64,000 nucleotides of DNA, from the NCBI GenBank assembly GCA_016946835.1, contig JACVTC010000045.1, positions 1,024,501 through 1,088,500 on the forward strand. Reading direction: 5' to 3'. The DNA is from Neocallimastix lanati (nom. inval.) (lineage: Eukaryota > Neocallimastigomycota > Neocallimastigomycetes > Neocallimastigales > Neocallimastigaceae). The notes beneath the pieces were generated by a model that saw only the letters and a program-made list of their open reading frames with translations, was not told where the DNA came from and searched no databases. The position numbers were made by a program, and so were the translations under genes. This document shows, piece by piece, positions 43,789 to 55,689 of the stretch. How positions within the stretch are numbered: the first letter of the stretch is position 1; every line of letters starts with the position of its first letter.

Positions 43789-43817
43789 CTCTTGATTTCT
43801 CAAAGAGAATTCAAGAG
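43789..43817 (+). repeat. Hairpin copy 2 of the CTCTTGA family
   Basis: CTCTTGATTTCTC, loop AAA, GAGAATTCAAGAG: 12 of 13 positions pair. Preceded by TTATAATAATAA. Confidence 0.85.
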
Positions 43818-44394
43818 CCTTATTTATATTTTTTTATGAAAATAAGGTTAAATAAGAAAGGGTTTTCTAATCTTAACAAATCTCTTATCTAGGAAAAGAT
43901 TAGATAGAAAAACCTATATAAGTTTTCGATGGATATTCTATCCATATCGATCATCACATTAAATAAGTAAAACCGATTACTTCTAAAAAGAAATTGGGAA
44001 AAATCTTAATTAACCGATTTTCCAATCTAATCTAATAATCGAAAAAAAAAGAATAAAATAATAAAAGATATTTCGATCATATAATTTATCCTTATATAAA
44101 AAATATAAAATTAAATAATTAATAAAATACAGAATACATTATAAAATACAGAATAAAATACAATACAGAATACGTTAGTTACAGTAGAGAAATTAATATA
44201 TTGTAAATATATTATTTAAAATTAATTAAACAAATTTTGTTAAATTAATGAATGTTTAAAATTAAATTAAATAAATTTAATGAATAAATATTATATGTAA
44301 TTAAATAAAGTTATAGTTATAATAACTTAACTAAGAAAATATAATTATTTGTTAGCAATTAATTATAGATTTTTGCACAAACTGTAATAGCTAT

Positions 44395-45364
44395 ACTAAA
44401 CTAAAATCAATTAATATAACTATTATCTACAATTTTAATATTATTTTTACATAATATTAAAATTGAGAAAATGAAAATTAAAAAAAAAAATTAAAATTAT
44501 TCTTAATTATGTAGAGTTTATTATAAGTAAATATAATAAACAATAACCAAGCAACAATAGAATAGTAGTTGAAAATATTTTTAAAATAAAAAAGCTTTTA
44601 TAATAGTTTTTTGATATATAAATAAAAAAATGTATTTTATTAGTTATTATTTATTAAATTTTCTTAAAATAATAACTCTTGATTTCTCAAAGAGAATTCA
44701 AGAGTCCTATTTATATTTTTTTAAAAATCAATCTGTTAAATAAATTTATTTTTTAAACTTAACAAAAAATCTATTTAGGAAAAGATTAGAAGAAAAACCT
44801 AAATAGTTTTTAGATCAATATTCTAATCATATTGATCATCGTATAATTAAAGAAAATCTATTTGTTAGGAAAAACATTAATTACCGATTTTCTAATTAAT
44901 TATTAAAATATTAAATATTGATAGGATAGGATTTAATAAAAAAAAAAGATTTTTTTTTTCATTTAAAAAATAAAGATTAAATAATATGATAGATTAGATA
45001 CATTTATAGTTTATAATACATTATAAAATACATAATTCATTTTAATTAAATAACTAATATTTTTATAGTAAAATATTAAATACAAATTTACATAATTTTT
45101 TGTAAAAATTCTATTTAAATGAATAATAATAATAATAAGTAAATAAATTTTATATTATTTATATAAATGTATAAATTATAATATGTAAATAAATTTAGAT
45201 CAATATATGAAATTATAACTATTAAATAAATTTATAAGTTAAAATCAATGAATATATTAATTATTATTTAAGTAAATATTTTTTAAAAAATAATTTTTAT
45301 TTTATAAATAATTATAAATTATTATAGGAAATATTAATTATTCATTATTGAATAATTATGATTT
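44395..45364 (+). repeat. Long direct repeat, copy 1
   Basis: It matches 47,160-48,127 over about 970 bp with few substitutions and small indels, for example an ATTGATAGGATAGG segment near 44,915 found only here. Hairpin copy 3 lies at 44,676-44,704. The ends lack TG...CA, so the repeat may be part of a longer unit. Confidence 0.88.
44676..44704 (+). repeat. Hairpin copy 3 of the CTCTTGA family
   Basis: Identical to copy 2 over 29 bases. Confidence 0.85.
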
Positions 45365-45384
45365 ATTATGAAAAGTTTTATAGG

Positions 45385-46130
45385 TGGTAAGATTCTTGCT
45401 AAATCTTTCCTAGTTTGGGTTAAATTGGTCAGGTCAAGATGTTTTTATTAATTATAACAATTAATTAAATTTAAATAATAAATTATACACACAGAGTTTT
45501 ATAATTAAGATTTCAATATTTAAGATTTATGTTTTATTAGAATTTTATTTAATATATATTTTAATAATAAAATTAACTAAGATTAATATAAAGAATTATC
45601 TATTGTTATAATTAATTCATTAAATTTATGTTAATACGTTAAATTAATAATCTTACAAAGAATTCAAAATATGGAATTTCAAATCCTTTTTTATACTAAA
45701 CTAAAATAATAATTAACAATATAATTAAATAATACATACTAATCTTAATATATTCATATATGTATATAAACTATATAAAATATAATAATAAAATAATATT
45801 GATAAGAATCTTTTAATAAAATAATTATATAATTATTCATAAAACAATTTAATACTAAAACTAATTAATAATAAGAAAATATAAAATAAAATAAAATATT
45901 AAAACTAATTAAAAATTCTCTTTCAGAAATCTTTAGAATGATAATGAATTCCTTAGAATCTTTTAAAAAATAATTGAATAAAAATATTATAATAAAATAT
46001 ATAAAACTTATAGACTTATATAAAATATAATAAATCTATTACTAATAACTAATTCTGTATTTTTAATTAATAATAAAAATTAATAATATAATTTCCAAGT
46101 TAAGAGATTTTATCTAATATAAATTTCTTA
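45385..46130 (+). repeat. LTR-like repeat, inverted partner of 14,940-15,700
   Basis: Starts near CTTTCCTAGTTTGGGTTAAA then TTGGTCAGGTCAAG and runs to about TTTCTTAATTAG. No coding sequence adjoins this copy, so it may be a solo LTR. Confidence 0.65.
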
Positions 46131-46423
46131 ATTAGAACAAAATATTAATTAGAACAAAATAAAATAAAGTTTAAATAATTAACTTATAAACGAGAGTTTA
46201 TTATAAGAAACTAAAATAAACTTAAAACACTATATATGTGAAGGGAATAATAAAATATGTTTTATAATAACTATTAATATGCTTTATTATTAAATATTTT
46301 AGATTTATATTATAAATCTTTCTTAGAAATTATTATAAATTTTTTATTTAAAATTTAAATATTTTATTAAAAATAATATTTTTTATTATTATTACAATTT
46401 CTTATAATAATAACTCTTGATTT

Positions 46424-46442
46424 TCGAAAGGAAACTCAAGAG
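46424..46442 (+). repeat. Hairpin copy 4 of the CTCTTGA family (shorter)
   Basis: CTCTTGATTTTC followed by GAAAGGAAACTCAAGAG; the stem is imperfect and the pairing 3' arm continues to about 46,442. Confidence 0.6.
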
Positions 46443-46544
46443 TTATTAATATATAATTTAATAAAATTTGTTATATTATTAATAATTAATTAATTATAAA
46501 ATTAAGTAAACTTATTAATTATTTTATAATTATTAAGGATTAAG

Positions 46545-47155
46545 AAATATAGACTTATAACAATAAGTCTAATTTCTTAAACAAACAATAATGTAACAGA
46601 TATATGGTAACTTCGAACCTATCCAATGATAGTCCTTTGGTTACGTAACTTATCTTTAAACAGGTAGCAATTTCGGCTAATCAAATAAAATCTTTTATTA
46701 ATTTCGTACATTAAATTTTATTATTTTATAGTTAGTTATATAATTAAATACTTGGTTAAATATATATTATATTTAGTAATTAGTAAACTAAGTTAAATTA
46801 AATTATTTACCAATCATAAAATTATGAACATGTATAAATAATAATTGAGCATGTAACTGTAACGCACTAGCGTTACTATTAACGTAAATTGTTATTATAA
46901 ATATTAATATTAATAAATAAAATATAATTATTAAATAAAAATATATTACTCAGTGTAAGCCCAGTAACTGATAACAGATAGAGTTATTAAGCGATTTGCT
47001 ATATTCTAGTGTGATAGAAAATAATAGTTATAAATATAATTAATTTAGTTTTTATTATTAAAAACTCGAATAGAGAGGTGTTAAGTTATATCAGCCTTTG
47101 AAATTAATTATTATTCGTTGTTTTAGTTAATAATAAACTTAACTTTTACTTTAAT
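46545..47155 (+). repeat. Inverted repeat arm, partner of 49,180-49,745
   Basis: Shared wording includes GTAACTTCGAACCTATCCAA near 46,607, GTAACGCACTAGCGTTACTA near 46,859 and AGCCCAGTAACTGATAACAG near 46,958. The arms are about 560-610 bp, separated by 2 kb. The minus strand of this arm has tRNA-Leu-like wording (GCCGAAATTG, then GTTTAAAGATAAG, then GGTTCGAAG). Confidence 0.8.
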
Positions 47156-47159
47156 AACT

Positions 47160-48127
47160 ATACTAAAATTAAAATTAATTAATATAACTATTATCTACAA
47201 TTTTAATATTATTTTTAATATTAAAATTGAGAAAATAAAAATTAAAAAAAAATAAAAATTATACTTAATTATGTATAGTTTATTATAAGTAAATATAATA
47301 AACAATAACCAAGCAACAGTAGAATAGTAGTTGAAAATATTTTTAAAAAAAAAAAAAACTTTTATGATTAATAATAGTTTTTTGATATATAAATAATAAA
47401 TTTATTTTATTTGTTATTATTTATTATATTTTCTTAAAATAATAACTCTTGATTTCTCAAAGAGAATTCAAGAGTCCTATTTATATTTTTTTAAAAATCA
47501 ATCTGTTAAATAAATTTATTTTTTAAACTTAACAAAAAATCTATTTAGGAAAAGATTAGAAGAAAAACCTAAATAGTTTTTCGATCAATATTCTAATCAT
47601 ATTGATCATCGTATAATTAAAGAAAATCTATTTGTTAGGAAAAACATTAATTACCGATTTTCTAATTTAATTATTAAAATATTAAATAAAAAAAAAAGAT
47701 TTTTTTTTTTCATTTAAAAAATAAAGATTAAATAATATGATAGATTAGATACATTTATAGTTTATAATACATTATAAAATACATAATTCATTTTAATTAA
47801 ATAACTAATATTTTTATAGTAAAATATTAAATACAAATTTACATAATTTTTTGTAAAAATTCTATTTAAATGAATAATAATAATAAGTAAATAAATTTTA
47901 TATTATTTATATAAATGTATAAATTATAATATGTAAATAAATTTAGATCAATATATGAAAATATAACTATTAAATAAATTTATAAGTTAAAATCAATAAA
48001 TATATTAATTATTATTTAAATAAATAATTATTTTAAAAATAATTATTAATTTATAAATAATTATAAATTATTAATGATTTTTCATTAATTATAAGAAATA
48101 TTAATTATTCATTATTGAATAATTATG
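47160..48127 (+). repeat. Long direct repeat, copy 2
   Basis: Second copy of 44,395-45,364, with hairpin copy 5 at 47,446-47,474 (identical to copies 2 and 3). Confidence 0.88.
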
Positions 48128-48826
48128 ATTTCTTACATTTACAATGATAAAGAATGAAAATTAAAAATTAAAAATAATTATAAAGCGGTATTTAAAAATA
48201 ATAAATAATTAAATTATAATAAAGTAATTAATTTTTAGATTATAAACATTTAAATTATAAAAATATTGAATATTTAAATAATACATAATTAATAATAATT
48301 AGATTAAAATAATATATAATAAACAATAATTGTTTATTTAATAGTTAATTTATTATTTATAAGCAGAGTATAAATATAAAAATTAATATAAATAGAAATA
48401 AAAATTAAGTTTTAAAAATTGTACCTAATTAGCCATTATAAAAATTAGATAATATTAATAATAATATTTTAAAATAATTATTTTTAATAAATTATAATTT
48501 TAATAAAACAAAATGTATTAATAAATCAATAACTAATTGATTTAATTATTTCAAATTACTTAATAAAATATTTGAATAAAATTAAAATTACTTTTATTTT
48601 TTTTATTAACTAGTTATCTAGTTATATTTGAACATGAAAATAAAGACTTTTAGTAAGAAATTACTAAATTAACTTTATTTTCAATATATTTCAACTATAA
48701 GAAATTTAGATAAATTTATTATAAATTTTATCTATCTTTCTTATTTAATACATTAATTTAATACATTAAATTTTTGTATTTATTTTAACCAATAATATTT
48801 AATTATTAATTTATATATATTTGATT

Positions 48827-48855
48827 CTCTTGAGTTCTCTTCGAGAAATCAAGAG
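48827..48855 (-). repeat. Hairpin copy 6 of the CTCTTGA family
   Basis: CTCTTGAGTTCTC, then TTC, then GAGAAATCAAGAG; one mismatch in 13. It lies in reverse orientation, judged by the flanking AGTAATTATTTTAGAA. Confidence 0.8.
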
Positions 48856-49179
48856 TAATTATTTTAGAATTTTTATAATAAATAATAATTCAAATAAAAT
48901 AATTAATTAATAAACAAAACCCTTTTTAATAAAACATATTTTATAAATATTTGTGTCTTTTATTCCTTTTGTGTTATTGTTTATTATAAACTTTCTATAA
49001 TAAGCTCTATCTTATATTTAAGTTAAGTATAATTATTTATTTATATTATTTTATATTTATTTAATTATATTTAATTTTATTTTCTCAAATTAATGTTAAT
49101 TAGTAATAATTAATGTTAATTTGTAGTTAAGAAATTATTTATAATTAATTTTATAAGTAATTTCTTACATCAACAAAAA

Positions 49180-49745
49180 TGTAAAAGGTAAGTTTATTAT
49201 TAACTAAAATAACGAATAATAACTAAATTTAAAGACTAAGATAACTTAACACCTCTCTATTAGAGTTGTTAATAATAAACACTAGAATTAATTTTATTTA
49301 TAATTATTTATTACTATTACACTAGAATATAGCGCAGCACTTTATAACTCTATCCGTTATTAGTTACTGGGCTTACACAGGGTAATTTATTTATTTAATA
49401 ATTATATTTTTATTTATTAATATTAATATTTATTTTTAACAATTTACATTAATAGTAACGCTAGTGCGTTACAGTTACAAGTTCAATTATTATTTATAAA
49501 TGTCAATAATTTTATGATTGGTAAATAATTTAATTTAGCTTAGTTTACTAATCACTAAATAAAATATATTTAACTAAGTATTTAACTATATAATTAATTA
49601 TAAAAATAATAAAATTTAATGTACGAAATTAATATAAGATTTTATTTGATTTGCCGAAATTGCTAACTGTTTAAAGATACCATACGTAACAAAAGAACTA
49701 TCATTGGATAGGCTTGAAGTTACCATGTATCTGTTACAAAAAACG
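49180..49745 (-). repeat. Inverted repeat arm, partner of 46,545-47,155
   Basis: Reverse complement of the left arm with moderate divergence, including ATAGTAACGCTAGTGCGTTA near 49,451 and CATTGGATAGGCTTGAAGTT near 49,703. Confidence 0.8.
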
Positions 49746-49751
49746 AATTAT

Positions 49752-49829
49752 ACGAATAGTGTAATGGTTATTACGTTTGCTTAACAAGTAAAAGGTCTCT
49801 GGTTCGAATCAATGTTTGGTAATTAATAC
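49752..49829 (+). tRNA. tRNA-Val(AAC)-like pseudogene
   Basis: ATAGTGTAATGGTTATTACG has the wording of a D arm. TTTGC-TTAACAA-GTAAA gives a 5-bp anticodon stem with anticodon AAC (Val), followed by AGGTC and TCTGG-TTCGAAT. The T stem (TCTGG with CAATG) and the acceptor stem pair poorly. It is either a decayed tRNA-Val or the head of a SINE, and it begins right at the end of the inverted repeat arm. Confidence 0.55.
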
Positions 49830-49939
49830 TATTTTTAAATAATTTTTAAAAAATAGTAGTAGTCATTATTTATTATTGAATTTAAATTAATTAATTGTAA
49901 ATTTATATATAAATTTTATTTTGATTAGTATGAAATTCT

Positions 49940-50135
49940 CAAAATTAATAATTTCTTTAATGATAACATTGGTAATCCTGTCTATGGTACTCCTTAAATT
50001 AGTGGCATGGTTCGATTTCTCTTTATAGTTCTCTAGTGATTACTTATCTTAATAGGAATGCGAATAATCCCCTTCGTCTTTATTTCTAAAGCTCGTATAA
50101 TCAGATGAGTAGTAAATAATGTTCTGACCTGGAGA
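49940..50135 (+). other. GC-richer block with a B-box-like sequence
   Basis: GGCATGGTTCGATTTCTC near 50,004-50,021 resembles a tRNA B box, with GGTAATCCTGTCTATGGTAC upstream. CCCCTTCGTC and TGTTCTGACCTGGAG follow. It could be the body of a SINE headed by the tRNA-Val-like sequence. No reading frame is supportable. Confidence 0.35.
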
Positions 50136-50342
50136 ATAAAATAAAATATAAATAAACATTTAAATTTGAATTTTTAATATAACAAATTTTATTAATAAAT
50201 AAATCAAAAATTAATAGAATTAAAAATCATTAATTATAGCTCTTAAAACTAATAAAATATTTTTTTACTATTAAAAATAAAATAAATAATAATAATAAGA
50301 CAAAAATAAAATTCAAATTCAAATTTTCATAAAGATTTCAAA

Positions 50343-51688
50343 ATGGTTTAATCAAGAAGAAATCAAGAATAAATTATTAACCTCACCAAAAAAAAGGTAT
50401 CACTTATAAAGGAATAACCTTTAACAATTCTTAAAACGTTTACAAAATTACTGAATTAAACGCAGAAAACTACCCTAGATGGAGAAGAAATATAATTTTT
50501 TTATTAACAATAAATAAGCTAACCAAATATGTTCTTCATCTGGTAGTAAAGAAATTAAGAAAAAGAGATATAAGAGAACAATTTACAGATTATACTAAGA
50601 ACCAATTGATAGATCATTAGTCTATAAAAAGAATATTAAAAATGTTGATATAACTAACGACATCACAATAAAATGGATTATTATAAATATAATTGTGGAA
50701 GAATCTCAAAAATTAATAAATGGAAAAGTACAAATCGCTTTCCAAATTTGGAACACCTTTCAAGTTTCATTTACCAAATATGAAGAAAAAGAAAAGATTG
50801 AAACTCAAAACAAAATTGAAATAATTAAGTTTGATACCAAAACTAACATCAATATCTTCATCGCCAACTTTTAAAATTCAATGGAAGAACTTGAAAAAAT
50901 TGACAATGATCTAAGTACTAGTACAAATATTGGCATTTTAAATGGATGTTTACCTGAAAATTTAAAATGGATTAATGTCTTTCAACATAAGAATTGGAAA
51001 TCATGTTGTTCATACGTCAAGGAAATTATTCCCAATATTTTTTATATAATTTAAAAAAAAATTTCGTTCATGAAAACAAACATAACATTCTTCCTAATAT
51101 TGAAATTAAAAATAATATGAACTTTTGAAATAAAAATAAAACAAGAAATAAAAGAAAAAACTAGTTAAAAAGAGCATGAAACTATAGAATTAACTACACA
51201 AGAAAACTTGGAATAGAAGCTTTTACTGACGTTGATTTTGTAGGAGACTGTAAAACTAGAAGATCGACAACTGGCTTCTTAATTAAAATGGTTAATTCTC
51301 TTACTAATTGGTGTTGTAAATTACAGCATTGTATATCAACATTCACTTCAGAGTCAGAGTATTACAGCTTAAGTGAATGTGGAAATATTGTATTTTGTAT
51401 TTAATTTTATTAAAAAGAATTAAATTTTAATATTAAATATATCAAAATTAACAAAGATAATAAAGTTGCCATATTCAATGGTAAATACCAATCTATTAAC
51501 CCTAAAATAAAGCATATTGAAATAAGAGTCCACTATATAAGGGAAATAGTAAATAAAAACCTTATGAAATTAGAATATATTAAATCACAAAATAACTTAG
51601 CTGATAGATTCACAAAATATCCAAATAACACACTTATTGGAATAAATTTAGAAACTCTTCATTAGATAAAATTGAAGATTTAAAATTA
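50343..51688 (+). pseudogene. Third Ty1/copia element, gag joined to RNase H (deleted)
   Basis: The plus strand reads an eroded gag: ELNAENYPRWRRNIIFLLTI near 50,455, IDNDLSTSTNIGILNGCLPE near 50,905 and LKWINVFQHKNWKS near 50,965. After about 51,130 it passes to RNase H: AFTDVDFVGDCKTRRSTTGF near 51,215, STFTSESEYYSLSECG near 51,335, KHIEIRVHYIREIV near 51,508 and NNLADRFTKYPNNTL near 51,590, the normal pol end. Zinc knuckle, protease, integrase and RT are absent, so most of the element has been deleted. Stops are frequent. Confidence 0.78.
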
Positions 51689-51739
51689 TAATAAAATATT
51701 AAAACTAATCAAATGTAATTTTTAAATGAAGTTACACTT

Positions 51740-51748
51740 GAGGAAGAG
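51740..51748 (+). promoter_or_regulatory. Polypurine tract of the third copia
   Basis: GAGGAAGAG lies immediately before TGTTAGAAAC, as AGGAGGAA does in element C. Confidence 0.6.
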
Positions 51749-51972
51749 TGTTAGAAACTACTATAAATTATTATTATAATATTTTAATTTATATTAACCA
51801 ATCATTATTTTAATGATTTCAAAGTAACATATTCATATAAAAAAAGATGAAAATGTATTTAAAAAAATTATTTTAACTTTTTTTTTTATATCTTCGTAAT
51901 AAAAGTAATTATAAAATAAAATAATTATAAATAAATTAAGAAATTTTTTCTGAAATTTTCGGGAACACTTAT
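51749..51972 (+). repeat. Probable 3' LTR of the third copia
   Basis: It begins TGTTAGAAACTACTATAAAT and shares layout with the C-family LTR (an AACCAATCA block, a GTAACAT block, then TCTGAAATTTTC before GGGAACACTTAT). The end is uncertain and no 5' copy was found. Confidence 0.5.
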
Positions 51973-53635
51973 CTTTTATAAATTGAAAGCAACATAAAAT
52001 ACTTTTTAATTTTTAAGATATTTATAATATAAATATTAATAAAATATTAAAATAATAATAATAATAATAACAATAATGATATATGTTTAAAATAACTGAA
52101 TAATATATATTAAAAAATAAAAAAATAAAAAAAAAAATAAAAAAATATTTTCATCAATTTTCTTATTAATTTTTTTTTTATTTTTTTATTTTTTAGATTT
52201 AATCATTATCACAATTATAAAAATATTTTAGAGTGGATTTCTTTTCCATTTATTTTTTGTCAATAATAATATTTGAAATAATTTTATTATTCATATATTA
52301 TTCAATATTCATATATATATTATTCATTATAATATTAAATATATTAATTAAATAGTTAATTTCTTCTAAATATATATTAAGAATATTATTATTATATATA
52401 ACTTAAAAATTAATTATTTTAAAGTTTTTATTAAAAATACATATTACTTCTATATATTATAATATAATGAAATATATGTAGTTATTTTAATTATAATTAA
52501 ATATATACAGTTGATATTATTTATTATATTAATATTTATTATTTAATTATATTCTAATTTATTAATATTAAGTATATTTATATTGTTCAACTTTAATATT
52601 TTAAAATAAGAAGTATAAATTAATATTTAAGAAATATATATATTTAATATAATATATACAAAATATAATATATATAATATATAAATAATATATATTATAT
52701 AAAATATAAATAATAAATATATTCAATTATATTTTATTATATTATAATTTATTATTAATAATTATTAAATATAAAAAAATAAAAATAAAAAAAAAATTTA
52801 AAAAATTAAAAAAACTTTTTTTATTATTAAATATAAATTAAAATACTAAAACATTTTCTATTTTTTTTCTTATTAATATTATTGTTTTTATTTCATTATT
52901 TTAATTTTCTTTTATTGAGATGATTTCCATTTTTAATAAAAAAAATAATAATAAAATATTAAAAAAAAAAATATTTATATTTAAAAGCAAAATCAAATTT
53001 TTTCAGTAGTAAAAATTGTTAAAAGTTTAAAAAATAAATAAATAATAAATAAATAATTAAATATTGAAAATATTAAAAAAAACAATTAAAAATAATTTTA
53101 CTTTTATTAAAATTGTTTAAAAATAATAAATATAAAATATTTAATATTAATTATTTAAATAAAATAATTAAAAAAAATTTTTTTTATATGTAACAATAAA
53201 AAGAAAATTTTGAAACTAATAAAAATAAAAGTAATTTTATTAATATTTTTTTCTTTTTCTTTTTTATTTTTAAATTTGCACTTTTCTCTCAACTTTTTTA
53301 TTTTATAATTATTATTATTATTATTATTATTATTAATTTTCTATTTTTTCTTCGTTTTTATTTTATTTTTTTTTTGTTATTTTAATTGTGGTATTTTAAA
53401 TTAATAAATATTCAAATAAATGTTAAATAAGTCTACACTATTAATCTTTTAATAACTTATTGTGTTATTAAGTGAAATATGTTCTTGAATTTATTATTAT
53501 TATTATTACTATTAATTTTAAAAATAAATTATTTTTTGATAAATTTTAAATTAATTTTGGTTATATATATATATAGAAAAAAAAACATTTATAAATAAAA
53601 TATTATAGCACTATGGAGAGAATATATCTTATATA
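51973..53635. other. Gene-free, extremely AT-rich interval
   Basis: No gene is seen. Long A/T-only runs, AAT repeats near 52,050 and TTA repeats near 53,310 and 53,490 dominate. Confidence 0.6.
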
Positions 53636-53835
53636 TTACTTAGGATTGTTAGAATTATATTAGATATATAAGGTGAAATGTTTACCTGTAATCCTAATCA
53701 CCATATTCCGTAAAAACCTCTTCTGGGGAAAAAAAAGAAAATGGTAATAGGGTAGGATTGAGTCAGGAGCCTTATGTATGTTAGCCTATGGACTAACAAA
53801 TAGGATAGAATCTAGTTCGATTAGTGAACTTTAAA
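53636..53835. other. Unclassified GC-richer block
   Basis: Roughly 200 bases (from TTAGGATTGTTAGAATTATA to ATTAGTGAACTTT) are clearly less AT-rich than either side and contain CTAGTTCGATTAG, a weak B-box-like sequence, and TTAGCCTATGGACTAA, a short hairpin. No protein or RNA family is recognised. A SINE fragment is the likeliest guess. Confidence 0.35.
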
Positions 53836-53963
53836 AAATTTTATAAAATTAAAATAGAAATAAAGCATAATACAATAAAAATAGTAATATTATAATCTTA
53901 AATTTCATTAAAATAAAAATTAAATTTAATATGCAACTAATGATATTATTGTTATATAGTAAT

Positions 53964-54254
53964 TGTTAAAAATATATTTTAATATAAAATTTAATCTATG
54001 ATTATCCAATATTTTACAAATACAAAATACTCGAAATACTATAAAACGTGCTTAAATAATAATCCTAATTTTTTTTCTTTTCTCTTTAACAATAAAAAAC
54101 CTTAATATATATATATACAATCATACATACTTAATTATATATATTTATAATAATAAATATTAATATATAATAAAGAATATAAAACATCTTTACTTAAACA
54201 TAATTATAATATTATCATAATATTGTGTGTCTCTTAATTGTGTGTTTATTAACA
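53964..54254 (+). repeat. 5' LTR of element B
   Basis: A 291-bp LTR, TGTTAAAAATATATTTT...TTATTAACA, matching the element A LTRs in reverse complement. Confidence 0.92.
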
Positions 54255-54284
54255 GATTAAGAGTCTCAATCTCAACCGATTGAG
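54255..54284 (+). promoter_or_regulatory. Primer binding site of element B, matching a half tRNA-Lys(CUU)
   Basis: GATTAAGAGTCTCA followed by ATCTCAACCGATTGAG adjoins the LTR. Its reverse complement matches the generic tRNA-Lys(CUU) D-arm-to-anticodon stretch at about 26 of 30 positions, one better than A because the CGG of the D loop is kept. Confidence 0.78.
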
Positions 54285-54599
54285 ATAGAATGAAAGTTAA
54301 GTATTAATAGCTACAGTAATATATATACTTATTTAAGACAAATAAATATAAATTCATACTAATTTATTTTTTTTCATTTATTTTAAATAATAAAAAATAA
54401 AATAAAATTAATAATAATATACAAAATAATAATAATTCAACAAAATATCCAATTCTAAACAAAAACATTAAAAATAATTTCATACGAGTTATTAAAATAA
54501 TATGATAATATAAGGAGCCGATTAATCAAAAATAAAATTAAATTATAGTTTTAAAAGTTTAAATAGAAATTGACAGTAAAATCAAAAAAAAAAATTTAT

Positions 54600-54896
54600 A
54601 AACTGAATAAAAGATAAAAAAAAAAGAGTCAGCTATCAAAAATATAAGCTGAATACTATAATCAATAGAGTCAGCTATTTAAACTATAAGCTGAATAAGA
54701 AGATAAGATGTCAGCTATCAAAAGTATAAGCTGAGACTATAACTAAATAAAGTCAGCTATTTAATTCATAAGCTGAATAAAAAAGTCAGCTATCAAAGAC
54801 ATGAGCTGAATATCAATAAATTATTTAAAAGGTCAGCCATGTAATTTATAATAAATTAAATAAAATTAAGTCAGCTATCAAGTATATAAGCTGAAT
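54600..54896 (+). repeat. Array of short hairpin units in the leader of element B
   Basis: Six full TCAGCTAT...ATAAGCTGA units and two half units, alternating between spacer types ATCAAA and TTTAA as in element A. About one dimer is missing relative to A. The half unit with GTCAGCCATG is kept. Confidence 0.88.
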
Positions 54897-55689
54897 ACTA
54901 AAAAAAAAAATAAATAATAAAGTCAATTTCTTTTCTATAAACTAATTTTAAAATTATAATGTCAGACATTCATATAAAAATAATAATAAATAAAACGTCA
55001 ATAATACTAACTCTACAAAATACAATAAGTTAAAATATAAATAAACATAATTCAAATTAAAGGTTATACAATAAATAAATAATAATATAAAATTGGTCAA
55101 ATCACAAAATAAATAAATCACTTTTAATATAAACAAATATCATAATAAAAATTTAAAATATTTTTATAAACAACTCACCAATAGTTAGTTTTTTAATATA
55201 AACTAACAATAATAATAAAATATAAACATGACAATCAAATAACTATTTTTTCATAATTAAAATCAACAAATGATCAATACTATAACAAAGAAAATATTAA
55301 TAAAATAATAACGACAATATAATTTTATTAGTATTAATTTATTTATAATATATTGATCATGTTTAATATAAACAAAATATACAGATGTCATCTGATTAAT
55401 CACTTCATATATAAATAAAAATTTTCTTAACGTTCCAATTATATATATTAATTTAATAAATCATCAACCAAACAAAATATTGAAATAAATCATGTTTCTA
55501 AAAATAATAACCAATATTTTTTTTTAAAGCAAAATTGATATTTTATGAATTCAAATAGTACTTTTTAGAAATATAAATAAACTCAAATTATATTTTTTTA
55601 CTTTTCAAAATTATTTAAAGAAAGTAATAAAATAATTAATAAGCAATTATAATTCATAATAACATTTTTTTTTTCGGAATTAAACTAAT
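54897..55689 (+). other. 5' leader of element B, AT-rich part
   Basis: Non-coding, matching 11,131-11,923 of element A in reverse complement. Confidence 0.6.

Larger units (their letters stand above)
42131..49745. repeat. Mosaic of LTR-like repeats in both orientations
   Basis: No coding sequence is supportable across about 7.6 kb. Instead, segments recur: 44,395-45,364 and 47,160-48,127 are direct copies of about 970 bp; 42,380-42,745 and 48,135-48,475 are inverted copies; 46,545-47,155 and 49,180-49,745 are inverted copies; 45,385-46,130 is an inverted copy of 14,940-15,700. A hairpin with CTCTTGATTTCTC arms occurs six times. This fits nested solo LTRs or non-autonomous LTR elements of one family, related to the 34,309-34,560 segment. 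The small frames at 42,420-42,638 and 42,816-43,031 are Leu/Ile/Asn-rich and lie in or beside repeat DNA. Confidence 0.75.
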
